Of a stretch of 64,000 bases of DNA, positions 36,746 to 46,322 are shown in pieces. The DNA comes from Caballeronia sordidicola (GTDB taxonomy: Bacteria > Pseudomonadota > Gammaproteobacteria > Burkholderiales > Burkholderiaceae). Numbering within the stretch: the stretch's first letter is position 1; the number at the start of each line of letters is the position of its first letter. The position numbers and the translations under genes were made by a program. The notes beneath the pieces are model-generated. The model was not told the DNA's origin, ran no database searches, and saw only the letters and a list, made by a program, of their open reading frames with translations. The stretch covers positions 124,001-188,000 of the forward strand of contig NZ_FCOC02000003.1 in the NCBI RefSeq assembly GCF_001544455.2, given 5' to 3'.

Positions 36746-37714
36746 TTAATCTTCGCGAAGGGCGCCGGCGGAAGCCGTTGCCGCTGCAAGCGGCCTGGTC
36801 AGCTTCGCGGGGAGTTTGAATTCAACTTTTTCTTCGCGGCCGGACATTGTCGTCACTTCGACAGGGCCCAGCGCGCGCAGTGCATCAATAACGTGTTTGA
36901 CCATTTCTTCCGGGGCGGACGCGCCCGCCGTGATGCCGACCGCCTGCGCACCCGCAAACCACTCGGCCTTCACTTCCGAACCGTCGGCAACCAGATAACT
37001 GGGCACGCCCGTTTCGGCGCCAATCTCACAAAGGCGGTTCGAGTTCGAGCTATTCGTGGCGCCGACCACGAGCAGCACGTCCACTTGCGTGCTGAGTTCG
37101 CGCACGGCGGCCTGACGGTTTTGCGTGGCATAGCAAATATCGCGCGTATCCGGACCGACAATATCGCTGAAGCGCCGGTGCAACGCGTCGATAATGCCGC
37201 GTGTATCGTCCACGGAAAGCGTGGTTTGCGTGACATAGGCGACGGGTTCGTCGGCGGGCAGCGAGAGCGTGGCGACTTCCGCCTCGCTCTGCACCAATAC
37301 CACGGTGCCCGGAATCTGGCCGATCGTGCCTTCCACTTCCGGATGCCCTGCATGGCCGATCAGGATCAGCGTGCGGCCTTGCGCGACATATTGCCGGCCT
37401 TGCACGTGGACCTTCGTCACGAGCGGACAGGTCGCGTCGAGTACATCCAGGCCGCGTGCCTGTGCGTCCGCTTCCACCGTTTGCGCTACGCCGTGCGCGC
37501 TGAAAATGGCGACCGCGCCATGCGGGACTTCGTCGAGTTCCTCGACAAAACGCGCGCCCTTGCTACGAAGATTGTCGACAACATGCCGATTATGAACGAT
37601 CTCATGGCGCACGTAGACGGGCGCGCCATGTCGTTCCAGAGCACGATCGACAATCTCGATCGCGCGGACCACGCCCGCACAAAAGCCGCGGGGTTGAGCA
37701 AGGATAATACGCAT
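36746..37714 (-). CDS. ispH: 4-hydroxy-3-methylbut-2-enyl diphosphate reductase IspH
   Basis: A 322-residue iron-sulfur enzyme that makes isopentenyl and dimethylallyl diphosphate, the last step of the MEP pathway. The three cluster cysteines are Cys12 ([12 protein letters not shown]), Cys96 ([11 protein letters not shown]) and Cys194 ([10 protein letters not shown]), and the TNSSNSNRL substrate segment is intact. Start ATG 37714 has GGAG upstream. It forms an operon with hpnH, supplying isoprenoid precursors to hopanoid synthesis; a second, housekeeping ispH elsewhere is likely in this group but not visible here. Confidence 0.95.
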   Translation of the reverse strand: MRIILAQPRGFCAGVVRAIEIVDRALERHGAPVYVRHEIVHNRHVVDNLRSKGARFVEELDEVPHGAVAIFSAHGVAQTVEADAQARGLDVLDATCPLVTKVHVQGRQYVAQGRTLILIGHAGHPEVEGTIGQIPGTVVLVQSEAEVATLSLPADEPVAYVTQTTLSVDDTRGIIDALHRRFSDIVGPDTRDICYATQNRQAAVRELSTQVDVLLVVGATNSSNSNRLCEIGAETGVPSYLVADGSEVKAEWFAGAQAVGITAGASAPEEMVKHVIDALRALGPVEVTTMSGREEKVEFKLPAKLTRPLAAATASAGALRED

Positions 37715-38516
37715 ATTCGGGCGAACTCCGACTGGCGCGGGTTTCGAATGGAACCGGCAAATGCTTCGATCAAATCCGGTCGATTTGTTGTAAGCAAAAT
37801 TAAAGCTTCTCCGAAAAGCTTGACGAAACAATTGCCTAAAAATAGACCATTCGTTTCAACTTTAGGGCCGAACTTGACCGTGTATTCTATCGCGTTCGCT
37901 TTTTGCATGCTTGTTATGGGGTCGTTCCACTTCCCGTGGCAGGGCGAATTATTTTGTGCGCGGCGAAGCCGGTAAACTGGCGGTCGCTATGGGGATCGCC
38001 GGATGTCGCGATGTCGTTCCGAAGCCGGATCGCGTGAATTGCACCGTGAATACGGCGGCTCAGCCGGTGTAAAGACGTGGAGAAGGCCCGGTTGCGCGGG
38101 TTATTTAAAAACCTTTGCGGTGGATTTCCTATTAACGTTTGCCCGCCAGTCATTGATTTTCGTCGCGTTTTTCGAATCGCGAGAACCGAGTGGACACTTC
38201 TGCCAGTCGTTGCGCACAGCCAACAGAACATGACGTCGAGCACGCGCCTGGCCGCGCGTTGCCATTCTTTCGGGTGAATAACACGCGCATTCACTTTGAC
38301 TCGTGTATCGACGTTGGCCGAACGGCATATCGACACCGAGCGCGGCGACAATGCATGCTTGTCGCTCGACATCCGCTTTGCATTGAGGCTTGCATCGAGC
38401 CTTACACCCAAGCCTTAACAAGCGTTTGAGCGTAAAGTTCGCACCGCCGAGGCGCTTCGTGGAAGCGCCGGCGCCGTTGTTTAGACCTGTAATAAACGTG
38501 TAGAACCGAACTGACG
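37715..38516. other. Long divergent gap between ispH and hpnB
   Basis: About 800 bases lie between divergent ispH and hpnB. The only sizeable frames (for example 37914-38411 on the minus strand) are arginine-rich, have no ribosome-binding site and no recognisable domain, so I do not call a gene. It must contain promoters for both operons. I see no clear RNA gene, repeat or mobile-element remnant by reading. Confidence 0.45.
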
Positions 38517-39704
38517 ATGCTCCTGATTGCCTGGTTGTCCCTTCTAGTCTGGATTGTCCTGTTGTTTGCCCGTGGCGGTTTCTGGCGTGCGCAAGCCGTC
38601 GAACCGCTTAGCGAAAGCACCGTTCACGCGGTGGGACAGGCGGAAATTGCACGTCGTGGCGCGTGGCCCGCTGTGGTCGCGGTCGTGCCGGCGCGCAACG
38701 AGGTCGACGTGATCGGCCGCGCGGTGGCGTCTTTGCTCGCGCAGGACTACGCGGGCTCGTTTCATCTGATCGTGGTCGACGACCACAGTACCGACGGCAC
38801 GGCCGACGCTGCGCAGGCCGCCGCGCGCGAAGCGGATCTCGAAGACCGCTTGACGGTGTTGACCGCCGCGGCGTTGCCGGCGGGCTGGTCGGGCAAGGTC
38901 TGGGCGCAGTCGCAGGGGATTGCGGCTATCGACAAGCTGGGTTTGCCCGCCGACTATCTTTTGCTCACCGACGCCGATATCCGGCATCCCCCCAACGCCG
39001 CATCGCAGCTCGTGGCGCGCGCGATTCTGGAGGACCGCGATCTCGTGTCGCTGATGGTGCGTCTGCGCTGTGATTCCATGTGGGAAAAAGCGTTGATCCC
39101 GGCGTTCGTGTTTTTCTTCGCGAAGCTGTATCCGTTCGCGTGGGTGAACAACGTGCAAAGCCGTACGGCAGGTGCGGCGGGTGGTTGCATGATGGTACGG
39201 CGGGCGGCGCTCGTGGAGGCTGGCGGCATTGAATCGATCCGCGGCGAGCTTATCGACGACTGCAGCCTGGCGTCGCGCATCAAGTTTCGCAATGGCGTGA
39301 ACGCGGCGCGTCCAATTCGTCTTGATCTCGCCGCCAGGAGCGAGTCGTTGCGCCCCTACGACGACTGGCGTGAGGTCTGGAACATGATCGCGCGCACGGC
39401 GTTCACCCAGTTGCGCTACTCGGCGCTACTGCTGGTGGGCACGCTGCTCGGCATGTGTGTGATCTATCTTGCGCCGCCTGTCGTCGCACTTTCCATGGGA
39501 GCCAAGGGCTGGCCGGCGTGGCTCGCGTGGATCGCAATGTGCTGTGCCTATGCGCCAATGCTGCGTTATTACCGCCGCTCGATTCTATGGGCGCCGCTGT
39601 TGCCGCTGGTCGCGCTGTTTTATGTCAGCGCGACAGTGGGATCGGCGGTGCGTTTCTGGAGCGGGAAAGGCGGGCAATGGAAGGCGCGGGTGCAGGCGCC
39701 GTGA
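38517..39704 (+). CDS. hpnB: Hopanoid-associated glycosyltransferase HpnB
   Basis: A 395-residue GT2-family protein. An N-terminal helix (IAWLSLLVWIVLLFARGGFW) is followed by a GT-A domain with VVAVVPARNEVDVIGRAVAS, VVDDHSTDGTAD and the metal-binding LLLTDADIRHPP. Further hydrophobic segments lie at about 310-375. HpnB is thought to act on hopanoid side chains; its exact role is unproved. No strong ribosome-binding site precedes ATG 38517. It is followed by an inverted repeat and a convergent gene. Confidence 0.88.
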   Translation: MLLIAWLSLLVWIVLLFARGGFWRAQAVEPLSESTVHAVGQAEIARRGAWPAVVAVVPARNEVDVIGRAVASLLAQDYAGSFHLIVVDDHSTDGTADAAQAAAREADLEDRLTVLTAAALPAGWSGKVWAQSQGIAAIDKLGLPADYLLLTDADIRHPPNAASQLVARAILEDRDLVSLMVRLRCDSMWEKALIPAFVFFFAKLYPFAWVNNVQSRTAGAAGGCMMVRRAALVEAGGIESIRGELIDDCSLASRIKFRNGVNAARPIRLDLAARSESLRPYDDWREVWNMIARTAFTQLRYSALLLVGTLLGMCVIYLAPPVVALSMGAKGWPAWLAWIAMCCAYAPMLRYYRRSILWAPLLPLVALFYVSATVGSAVRFWSGKGGQWKARVQAP

Positions 39705-39717
39705 ATGTGCGGCGGCG

Positions 39718-39747
39718 CGCGGGCCCGGCATACAATCCGGACCCGCG
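39718..39747. terminator. Imperfect inverted repeat between hpnB and the next convergent gene
   Basis: CGCGGGCCCGG (39718-39728) pairs with CCGGACCCGCG (39737-39747) with one mismatch and an 8-base loop. It is GC-rich and sits between the two stop codons, but no T run follows. Confidence 0.45.
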
Positions 39748-39751
39748 TGAA

Positions 39752-40249
39752 TCAACGCTGGGTCAGCATTGCGTAAAGCTCGATCACCATATCCGGCGAG
39801 AACGAGAACGGCACCCAGCCGTGGCCGGTGTGCCGCAATACCAGCAGGCGGTCGCCGTTCGGATAACGCTGCGTGGCCATCACGGGGTTTTTTGTCGCGA
39901 CGTAACGCCAGCCGGGCGGCAGGCCATTCGGCTGATCGACGCTCATTGACGCGCGCGCGTTCGACAATTCCTCGATCAATTGCGACACGCCTTCTGGACT
40001 CAGCGCCACCGTCTTCCCGCCGATGGTCATCTCGATCACGTTCTGCTCGGGACGCGAGACGTTCAGCGTGGGCTTTTCGTCGGCTGCGGGCACGTCATGC
40101 GCGCCGTCACCGGAGGCTGATGCGGCAGTGGAATCAGCGACGGTATCATCGGGAACAAAATCAGTAACAGGATCAGAAGCGGAAGCTGCAGCCAGAATCA
40201 GTTCATCGAGACTTGATTCCAGCGCGCCGAGCTGGTCGGTTAGGTTCAT
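39752..40249 (-). CDS. Hypothetical protein, 165 aa, inside the hopanoid locus
   Basis: From ATG 40249 the protein begins MNLTDQLGALESSLDELILA and carries an alanine/aspartate-rich linker (about 25-60), then a more structured C-terminus with EMTIGGKTVALSPEGVSQLI and PPGWRYVATKNPVMATQRYP. No signal peptide or membrane helix is seen and I do not recognise a family. It lies between convergent hpnB and the hpnA gene on the same strand, so it may be co-expressed with hpnA. Whether it has a hopanoid role is unknown. Confidence 0.65.
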   Translation of the reverse strand: MNLTDQLGALESSLDELILAAASASDPVTDFVPDDTVADSTAASASGDGAHDVPAADEKPTLNVSRPEQNVIEMTIGGKTVALSPEGVSQLIEELSNARASMSVDQPNGLPPGWRYVATKNPVMATQRYPNGDRLLVLRHTGHGWVPFSFSPDMVIELYAMLTQR

Positions 40250-40374
40250 GCGGTGTATGCCTTTTCTCGCCTTGCATCGAACCCGCGATTTTAACTGCTG
40301 CATCCCCCGCGTCGCGCCACGTGTTGTAACAAAATGCGTGTTGGCGCACCAGGAATGGGGCCAATGCAATACCG

Positions 40375-41403
40375 TCAACGCGTCAGATAACCGTTTTCGC
40401 GGAACCAGTCGAGTGCGTGACTCAAGCCTTCGCCGTAGGGCCGCGCGCGGTATCCAAGTTCGCGCTCGGCTTTCGCCGACGTGAAATACATCTTGTTCCT
40501 GGACATCCGTAATCCGTCGATAGTGACAAACGGCTCCTTGCCGCTGAACTTGGCAAATAGTTCCGCGCCGGCCGCGAGCGGATAGAGCGGGCCGCGCGGC
40601 AACTTGATGGTCGGCGGCTTGCGCCCGGCCAGTCCGGCTATATCGGCGAGCATTTGCTGCAGGGTCAAATTTTCTCCGCCCAGAATGTAGCGCTCGCCGA
40701 TCACGCCGCGTTCAAGCGCGAGAAGATGGCCGTTCGCCACGTCGTCCACATGCACGAGGTTCAGGCCGGTATCGACGAAAGCCGGGATCTTGCCCGTCGC
40801 CGCCTCCACGATGATCCGTCCGGTCGGCGTCGGCTTGACGTCGCGCGGGCCGATTGGCGTGGACGGATTCACGATCACGGCCGGTAAGCCGTCGTTCGCG
40901 ACCATGCGTTCCACCGCGCGCTCGGCGAGCACCTTGCTGCGCTTGTACGCGCCAATGGTCTGATGCGCTTGTGCGGGCTTGGTTTCATCGACGATATCGC
41001 CTGACGGATTCACCTTGAGCGTCGCGACGCTGCTGGTGTACACGACGCGCTCTACGCCTTCGGCGAGCGCCGCGCGCATGGTGGCTTCGGTGCCCTCCAG
41101 GTTCGCGCGCTCGATCTCGCCGGGGTCGCGTGCCCAGATCCGATAGTCGGCGGCCACGTGCAGCAGATAGCGCACGCCTTTCATGGCGGCACGCATGGAT
41201 GCTTCGTCGCGCATGTCGCCGATCACGACTTCGGCGTCGAGCCCTTCGAGATTCTGCCGGGAACTGGTCTTGCGTATGACAACGCGCACGTCCAGGCCGC
41301 GTTCCCGGGCAAGGCGCGCGACCGCTGACCCCACGAATCCGGATGCACCAGTGACAAGCACGCGTCCACTGCAACCATGCGAAAGTTCGATCGGGTCAGT
41401 CAT
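40375..41403 (-). CDS. hpnA: Hopanoid-associated sugar epimerase HpnA
   Basis: A 342-residue extended SDR. It has the nucleotide-binding loop VTGASGFVGSAVARLARERG near the N-terminus, VVIGDMRD, and the catalytic YxxxK (IGAYKRSKVLAE). HpnA proteins, named from hopanoid operons, resemble dihydroflavonol reductases and are thought to modify the sugar-like side chain. The ATG at 41403 has AGAGGAAAAA upstream, better than the upstream frame to 41460. It is probably the last hpn gene of this locus and is co-oriented with the hypothetical gene at 39752. Confidence 0.87.
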   Translation of the reverse strand: MTDPIELSHGCSGRVLVTGASGFVGSAVARLARERGLDVRVVIRKTSSRQNLEGLDAEVVIGDMRDEASMRAAMKGVRYLLHVAADYRIWARDPGEIERANLEGTEATMRAALAEGVERVVYTSSVATLKVNPSGDIVDETKPAQAHQTIGAYKRSKVLAERAVERMVANDGLPAVIVNPSTPIGPRDVKPTPTGRIIVEAATGKIPAFVDTGLNLVHVDDVANGHLLALERGVIGERYILGGENLTLQQMLADIAGLAGRKPPTIKLPRGPLYPLAAGAELFAKFSGKEPFVTIDGLRMSRNKMYFTSAKAERELGYRARPYGEGLSHALDWFRENGYLTR

Positions 41404-41560
41404 TTTTTCCTCTTTCTGGCTTGCGAAGGTAACAGTTGCGCGTCTCTCGAAGCGTCTCAATCAGCCCTGAACCCATATGTGACAAGGGCTGGCGGGTCGT
41501 GCTATGGTCCGGTGCTGCCTTTTCGGCGCCTGACAAAATTTCAACAACATTCACTCGCCA

Positions 41561-44500
41561 ATGTTCATAGACAGCCGAAACCGATCCACATGGCTCTACT
41601 TCGCGATCATCCTGATCCTGATGGTCGTGTTCGCAATCGACTGGCTCACGCCGCTCAGGATCGCCATCTGGGTCTTCTACATGCTGCCGGTCGCGCTGTG
41701 CATGTGGGTCGATCGGCCGAGTGTGCCGTTTCTGACTGCCGGCGCGGCGTCGGTGCTGACCGTGCTGGGTTTTTACCTCACGACCGGCGACGCGATCGCA
41801 AGCACATTCGTGCTGCAGATCAACCGGGTCATTGGCGTGATCGTGATGTTCGTGCTCGCGGGCGTGGGACATCTCTATATCAAAACCCGGCTGAACCTGC
41901 AACGCAGCGCGTGGCTGAAGCAGGGCGAAGTCGAGATCGGATTGCAGATGCGCGGCGATCTCACCCCCGCTGCCATTGGCGAGGGCATCCTTCGTTCGCT
42001 CGTGCCTTACGTGGGTGCGCGCGTGGGCGTGCTGTACGGGCGCAAGGGCGACGCGCTGGAACGCATCGCGGCGTGGGCGCTGCCCGCAGACAGCAATGTG
42101 CCGCAGCGGATCACGCGAGGACAGGGACTGACCGGACAAGTGCTCGATGAAAAGCGGATCATCGAAGTGGCGGGGGCGTCGTCGGAATTCCTGAAGGTCG
42201 GTTCGGCGCTCGGCTCGGCGGCGGCGAGCCATTGCGTCGTTGCGCCCATGATTGCGGACGGCGAGGTGACCGGAGTGCTGGAACTGGGGTTTATCGGCGA
42301 TGAAAATGCCTTTTCCGATACCCGCGAACTGCTCGAAAACGCATCGGAGGCGATGGGCATGGCGTTGCGCTCGGCGCAATATCGGGGGCGCATGGTCGAA
42401 TTGCTCGAAGAGACGCAGCGGCAGAGCGAGGAATTGCAGGTTCAGCAAGAAGAGTTGCGGGTATCAAATGAGGAACTCGAGGAGCGCGGCCGCGCGCTGA
42501 TGGAAACGCAGGCTCGCCTGGAAACGCAGCAGGCCGATCTCGAGCAGTCCAACGTGCGCCTGGAAGAGTACACACACAGTCTCGAGCGGCAGAAGGCGGA
42601 ACTCTTGCGGGCGCAAAAGGAGCTGGAGGCGAACGCGCAGGCGCTGGAACGCGCGAGCCAGTACAAGTCCGAGTTCCTCGCGAACATGTCGCACGAATTG
42701 CGCACGCCGCTCAACAGTTCGCTGATTCTCGCCAAGCTGCTGCAGGACAACAAGCACGGCAACCTCACCGACGAACAAGTGCGCTACGCCGCGACCATCC
42801 ATTCATCGAATAGCGACTTGCTGTCGCTGATCAACGACATCCTGGATTTGTCGAAGGTGGAAGCGGGGCAAATGGACGTGCAATTCGCGCCGGTCGCCAT
42901 CGACGGAATGCTGCAGTCCTTGCGTCAGTCCTTTGCGCCCGTTGCCGACTCGAAGGGACTCAAGCTCGTGACGGAGCGCGGCGAGGGCGTGCCGGAGTAC
43001 TTCGTCACGGACAATCAACGGCTGCAGCAAGTGCTGCGCAACCTGCTTTCGAATGCGTTCAAGTTTACCGAGCAAGGGCAGGTGACGGTATCGGTGCAAA
43101 TGGCCGATAACGCTGAAAACACTGTGCGTTTCGATGTGCGCGATACGGGCATTGGCATTGCCCGCGACAAGCAGGACCTGATCTTCCAGGCATTCCAGCA
43201 AGCCGATGGCACGACCAGCCGCAAGTACGGCGGCAGCGGCCTGGGGTTGTCGATATCGCGGGAATTCTCGCGGCTGCTTGGCGGTTCGGTGAGCGTTGCG
43301 AGCGAGCCTGGCAAGGGCAGCGTCTTTTCGGTCACGCTGCCGTTGAGCGTTCGCGAAGGGACGGTGACGGCCAAGCTGGACGCAACCGGTCATGCGGGCG
43401 AACTCGTGGAAGCCGGGGCGCTGGTTGAAGGGCAAGAAGCGCAAGGTGCACAAGAAGCGCGGGAAGCGCGCGAAGCGCCGGTGCAAAGCCATGCGCCCGC
43501 ACATCTTGTGGCGCAGGCTGCATCGAGCATACCGGACCCCGCGTCGTGGCGCGCGACTGTTGCGAGCCATCACGTGCCGCAGCCCATTGCCGATGACCGC
43601 GCCAATCGCAAGCGCCCGAATCGCGTGATTCTCGCGATTGAAGACGACTTGCGTTTCGCGCATATCCTCCACGACCTCGCGCACGAACTCGAATTCGACT
43701 TCGTGCATGCAACTACCGCGACGCACGGCGTGGAACTTGCCCGGGAACTGCAGCCGAACGGCATCCTGCTCGATGTCGGCCTGCCCGACCAGTCGGGCCT
43801 GACCGTGCTCGAATGGCTCAAGCACGATCCGCTGACGCGTCACATTCCCATCCACATCGTTTCGTCGACGGACCATGCCGACGTCGCACTGCATCTCGGC
43901 GCTATCGGCTATACGCTCAAGCCCAGCGCGCGCGAGACGCTCGCGGGCGCGATCCGCAAGCTCGAAGCGCGCTCGGCGCAAGGTATGCGGCGCGTGCTGG
44001 TGGTCGAGGACGATCCCACCTTGCGCCAGAGCATTCACGCGTTGCTGCAAAGCGCGACCGTGGAGATCGTGGAAGCGGGAACGATCGCGGAAGCCATGGA
44101 GCAAATCGATCGCGGCACCTTCGATTGCATCGTGATGGATCTGGCGTTGCCCGACGGCTCGGGCTATGACCTGCTGGAACGCGTATCGACGGCGAAGGAA
44201 CATGCGTCGCCGCCGGTGATCGTGTACACGGGGCGCGTGTTGTCGCCCGACGAAGAACAGCGCCTGCGCCGCTATTCCAAGTCGATCATCATCAAGGGCG
44301 CAAAGTCGCCGGAACGTCTGGTCGATGAAGTCACGCTGTTTTTGCACAGCGTTGAAAGCGCGCTGCCGCCCGAACAGCAGCGCATGCTGCGCGCGGCGCG
44401 CCAGCGCGACGACGTGTTCGAAGGCCGCACCATTCTTCTTGCCGAAGACGATGTCCGCAATATTTTCGCGCTGTCGCACGTGATCGAGCCGCTCGGCGCC

Positions 44501-44794
44501 AGGCTCGAAATCGCGCGTAATGGCCGTGAGGCGCTGGAGGCGCTGGCGCGTCATCCGGACGTCGATCTGGTGTTGATGGACATCATGATGCCGGAGATGG
44601 ACGGTTTCACCGCGATGATCGAGATCCGCAAGAACCCGGAACATGCGCGCCTGCCGATCATCGCGCTGACCGCGAAAGCCATGGCGAGCGACCGCCAGAA
44701 GTGCCTTGAAGCGGGCGCGGACGATTACATTTCGAAGCCTATCGATGTCGACAAGCTGGTGTCGCTGTGTCGCGTCTGGCTGCGGCAACGGTAG
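41561..44794 (+). CDS. GAF-domain hybrid histidine kinase with three receivers
   Basis: A 1077-residue membrane hybrid kinase. Four N-terminal helices (about 13-100) are followed by a GAF domain (about 120-285), a long coiled coil (about 285-370; EELQVQQEELRVSNEELEER), the HisKA site MSHELRTPLN with His378 and the HATPase (GIGIARDKQDLIFQAFQQAD, GLGLSISREFS). Three receivers follow with phospho-acceptors Asp738, Asp860 and Asp1007. No DNA-binding domain is present. It is the first gene of a unit with cheR, cheB and a receiver-kinase, so it probably exchanges phosphate with, or is tuned by, these partners. A weak ribosome-binding site precedes ATG 41561. Confidence 0.9.
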   Translation: MFIDSRNRSTWLYFAIILILMVVFAIDWLTPLRIAIWVFYMLPVALCMWVDRPSVPFLTAGAASVLTVLGFYLTTGDAIASTFVLQINRVIGVIVMFVLAGVGHLYIKTRLNLQRSAWLKQGEVEIGLQMRGDLTPAAIGEGILRSLVPYVGARVGVLYGRKGDALERIAAWALPADSNVPQRITRGQGLTGQVLDEKRIIEVAGASSEFLKVGSALGSAAASHCVVAPMIADGEVTGVLELGFIGDENAFSDTRELLENASEAMGMALRSAQYRGRMVELLEETQRQSEELQVQQEELRVSNEELEERGRALMETQARLETQQADLEQSNVRLEEYTHSLERQKAELLRAQKELEANAQALERASQYKSEFLANMSHELRTPLNSSLILAKLLQDNKHGNLTDEQVRYAATIHSSNSDLLSLINDILDLSKVEAGQMDVQFAPVAIDGMLQSLRQSFAPVADSKGLKLVTERGEGVPEYFVTDNQRLQQVLRNLLSNAFKFTEQGQVTVSVQMADNAENTVRFDVRDTGIGIARDKQDLIFQAFQQADGTTSRKYGGSGLGLSISREFSRLLGGSVSVASEPGKGSVFSVTLPLSVREGTVTAKLDATGHAGELVEAGALVEGQEAQGAQEAREAREAPVQSHAPAHLVAQAASSIPDPASWRATVASHHVPQPIADDRANRKRPNRVILAIEDDLRFAHILHDLAHELEFDFVHATTATHGVELARELQPNGILLDVGLPDQSGLTVLEWLKHDPLTRHIPIHIVSSTDHADVALHLGAIGYTLKPSARETLAGAIRKLEARSAQGMRRVLVVEDDPTLRQSIHALLQSATVEIVEAGTIAEAMEQIDRGTFDCIVMDLALPDGSGYDLLERVSTAKEHASPPVIVYTGRVLSPDEEQRLRRYSKSIIIKGAKSPERLVDEVTLFLHSVESALPPEQQRMLRAARQRDDVFEGRTILLAEDDVRNIFALSHVIEPLGARLEIARNGREALEALARHPDVDLVLMDIMMPEMDGFTAMIEIRKNPEHARLPIIALTAKAMASDRQKCLEAGADDYISKPIDVDKLVSLCRVWLRQR

Positions 44795-44805
44795 ACGGAG
44801 CGATC

Positions 44806-45648
44806 ATGCCGCATCGGAACCCGAGAAACGCGGACGAAGCCATTTTCGACATCGAGTTGAAACTGCTGCTCGAAGCCGTCTATCTGAAATACCAGCACGA
44901 TTTCCGCCATTACTCCGTGAGTTCGCTGCGCCGCCGCCTTGGACAGGCGCTGACCGACCTCGGATACCCGACGCTGTCGCAATTGCAGGAGCGCATTCTG
45001 CGCGATCCCACGCTGTTCTCGCGCTTGTTCCAGTACCTCACGGTGCAGGTGAGCGAGATGTTTCGCGATCCGGCGTATTTCCGCTCGATTCGCGAACAGG
45101 TCGTGCCCATCCTGCAAACGTATCCGTCCATCAAGGTCTGGGTTGCGGGCTGCAGCACCGGCGAAGAACTTTGGTCGCTCGCCATTTTGTTCGCGGAAGA
45201 AAATATCGCGGACCGTACCGTTTTATATGCCACCGACATCAACGCCGGCGCGCTGCGCCAGGCCGAAAGCGGCATCTATCCGCTGGATCGGCTGGCGAGT
45301 TTCAGCCAGAATTACCTGGCGGCGGGCGGCAAGCGTTCGTTGTCGGACTATTATCACGCGGCTTACGGCGCGGCGAAATTTTCGCAGACGCTCAAGTCGC
45401 GCGTGGTCTTCGCCGACCACAGTCTCGCGACCGACAGCGTGTTCCTGGAAGCACACCTTGTGTCATGCCGTAACGTGCTGATCTATTTCGATCGTGCGCT
45501 GCAGGACCGCGCGCTGGGCCTTTTCAACGATTCGCTGGTGCGACGTGGTTTTCTGGGCCTGGGCAGCAAGGAAAGCATCCGCTTTTCGAAACATGCAGAC
45601 AGTTTCTCCGATTTCGATGCGCGTGAGCGCCTGTACCAGAAGGTCTGA
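44806..45648 (+). CDS. CheR-type protein methyltransferase
   Basis: A 280-residue SAM-dependent glutamate methyltransferase. It has the N-terminal CheR helical part (LKLLLEAVYLKYQHDFRHYS) and a catalytic domain with VWVAGCSTGEELWSLAILFA, LYATDINAGALRQAE and VSCRNVLIYFDRALQ. The start at 44806 has GGAG and lies 11 bases after the hybrid-kinase stop; the frame begins inside that gene. No chemoreceptor gene is nearby, so its methyl-acceptor may be one of the adjacent kinases or an unlinked receptor. Confidence 0.88.
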   Translation: MPHRNPRNADEAIFDIELKLLLEAVYLKYQHDFRHYSVSSLRRRLGQALTDLGYPTLSQLQERILRDPTLFSRLFQYLTVQVSEMFRDPAYFRSIREQVVPILQTYPSIKVWVAGCSTGEELWSLAILFAEENIADRTVLYATDINAGALRQAESGIYPLDRLASFSQNYLAAGGKRSLSDYYHAAYGAAKFSQTLKSRVVFADHSLATDSVFLEAHLVSCRNVLIYFDRALQDRALGLFNDSLVRRGFLGLGSKESIRFSKHADSFSDFDARERLYQKV

Positions 45649-45650
45649 CG

Positions 45651-46271
45651 ATGACTTTGACACTGCGAGGATCGGAGGAATTTTTCAGTCCGATGGCTGG
45701 CGTCGACGCCATCGTAATTGGCGCATCCGCGGGCGGCGTGGAGGCGTTGAGCCAGTTGCTGCCGGGGCTTCCCGCTGATTTTCGTCCGGCGGTGCTGATC
45801 GTGGTTCATGTCAGGAGCGACGCGCCCAGCCTGCTGCCGGAACTGTTTGCATCGCGCTGCCGGTTGCCGGTCGTCGAACCCGACGACAAAGCCGCAATCA
45901 CCGGCGGCACGATTTATCTCGCGCCGCCGGGATATCACATGCTGGTGGAGCCCGACTGCACAATCTCGCTTTCCGTCGATCCGCCCGTGCGGTTTTCGCG
46001 GCCATCGGTGGATGTGCTGTTCGAATCGGCGGCGCTGTGTTTTGGCGATGCACTGCTTGGCATCGTGCTTTCCGGCGCCAACGACGACGGTGCGCGCGGG
46101 CTCGAGGCGATCGAACGCGCCGGCGGGCGCTGCTGGGTGCAGGAACCGCGAACCGCGATGTCGGACGCCATGCCGCTCGGCGCCATCGCGGGTGGCGGGG
46201 TCCGCGACGTTCTTACAATTGACGCGATGCTCGCGCGTTTGCGCGGCATGGGACAAGGATCTGCGACGTGA
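45651..46271 (+). CDS. CheB-type methylesterase lacking a receiver
   Basis: A 206-residue catalytic CheB domain. The serine-histidine-aspartate centre is visible as GASAGGVEAL (Ser), VVHVRSDAP (His) and the C-terminal LSGANDDGA (Asp). It has no receiver domain, unlike classical CheB, so it is not directly phosphorylation-gated. The two-base gap after cheR shows coupling. Its opposing partner, the CheR protein, is immediately upstream. Confidence 0.88.
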   Translation: MTLTLRGSEEFFSPMAGVDAIVIGASAGGVEALSQLLPGLPADFRPAVLIVVHVRSDAPSLLPELFASRCRLPVVEPDDKAAITGGTIYLAPPGYHMLVEPDCTISLSVDPPVRFSRPSVDVLFESAALCFGDALLGIVLSGANDDGARGLEAIERAGGRCWVQEPRTAMSDAMPLGAIAGGGVRDVLTIDAMLARLRGMGQGSAT

Positions 46272-46294
46272 ACCAGGTTGACTTGGAGCTGACA

Positions 46295-46322
46295 CGCTAA
46301 TGGAACTCCGCTAATGGAACTC
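46295..46322 (+). repeat. 14-bp tandem duplication spanning a start codon
   Basis: The unit CGCTAATGGAACTC occurs twice in direct succession (46295-46308 and 46309-46322). It duplicates the start ATG of the next gene: the first copy opens a four-codon frame (Met-Glu-Leu-Arg) ending in a TAA that overlaps the second ATG. Translation could initiate at either, with the second giving the full protein. Confidence 0.9.

Noticed and set aside
37914..38411. A 165-codon minus-strand frame in the ispH-hpnB gap
   Set aside because: It is arginine-rich, has no ribosome-binding site and no recognisable domain, and competes with other frames in the same bases.
42803..44788. A 661-codon minus-strand frame opposite the GAF hybrid kinase
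   Set aside because: It is antisense to a gene with fully conserved kinase and receiver motifs; no independent motif seen.
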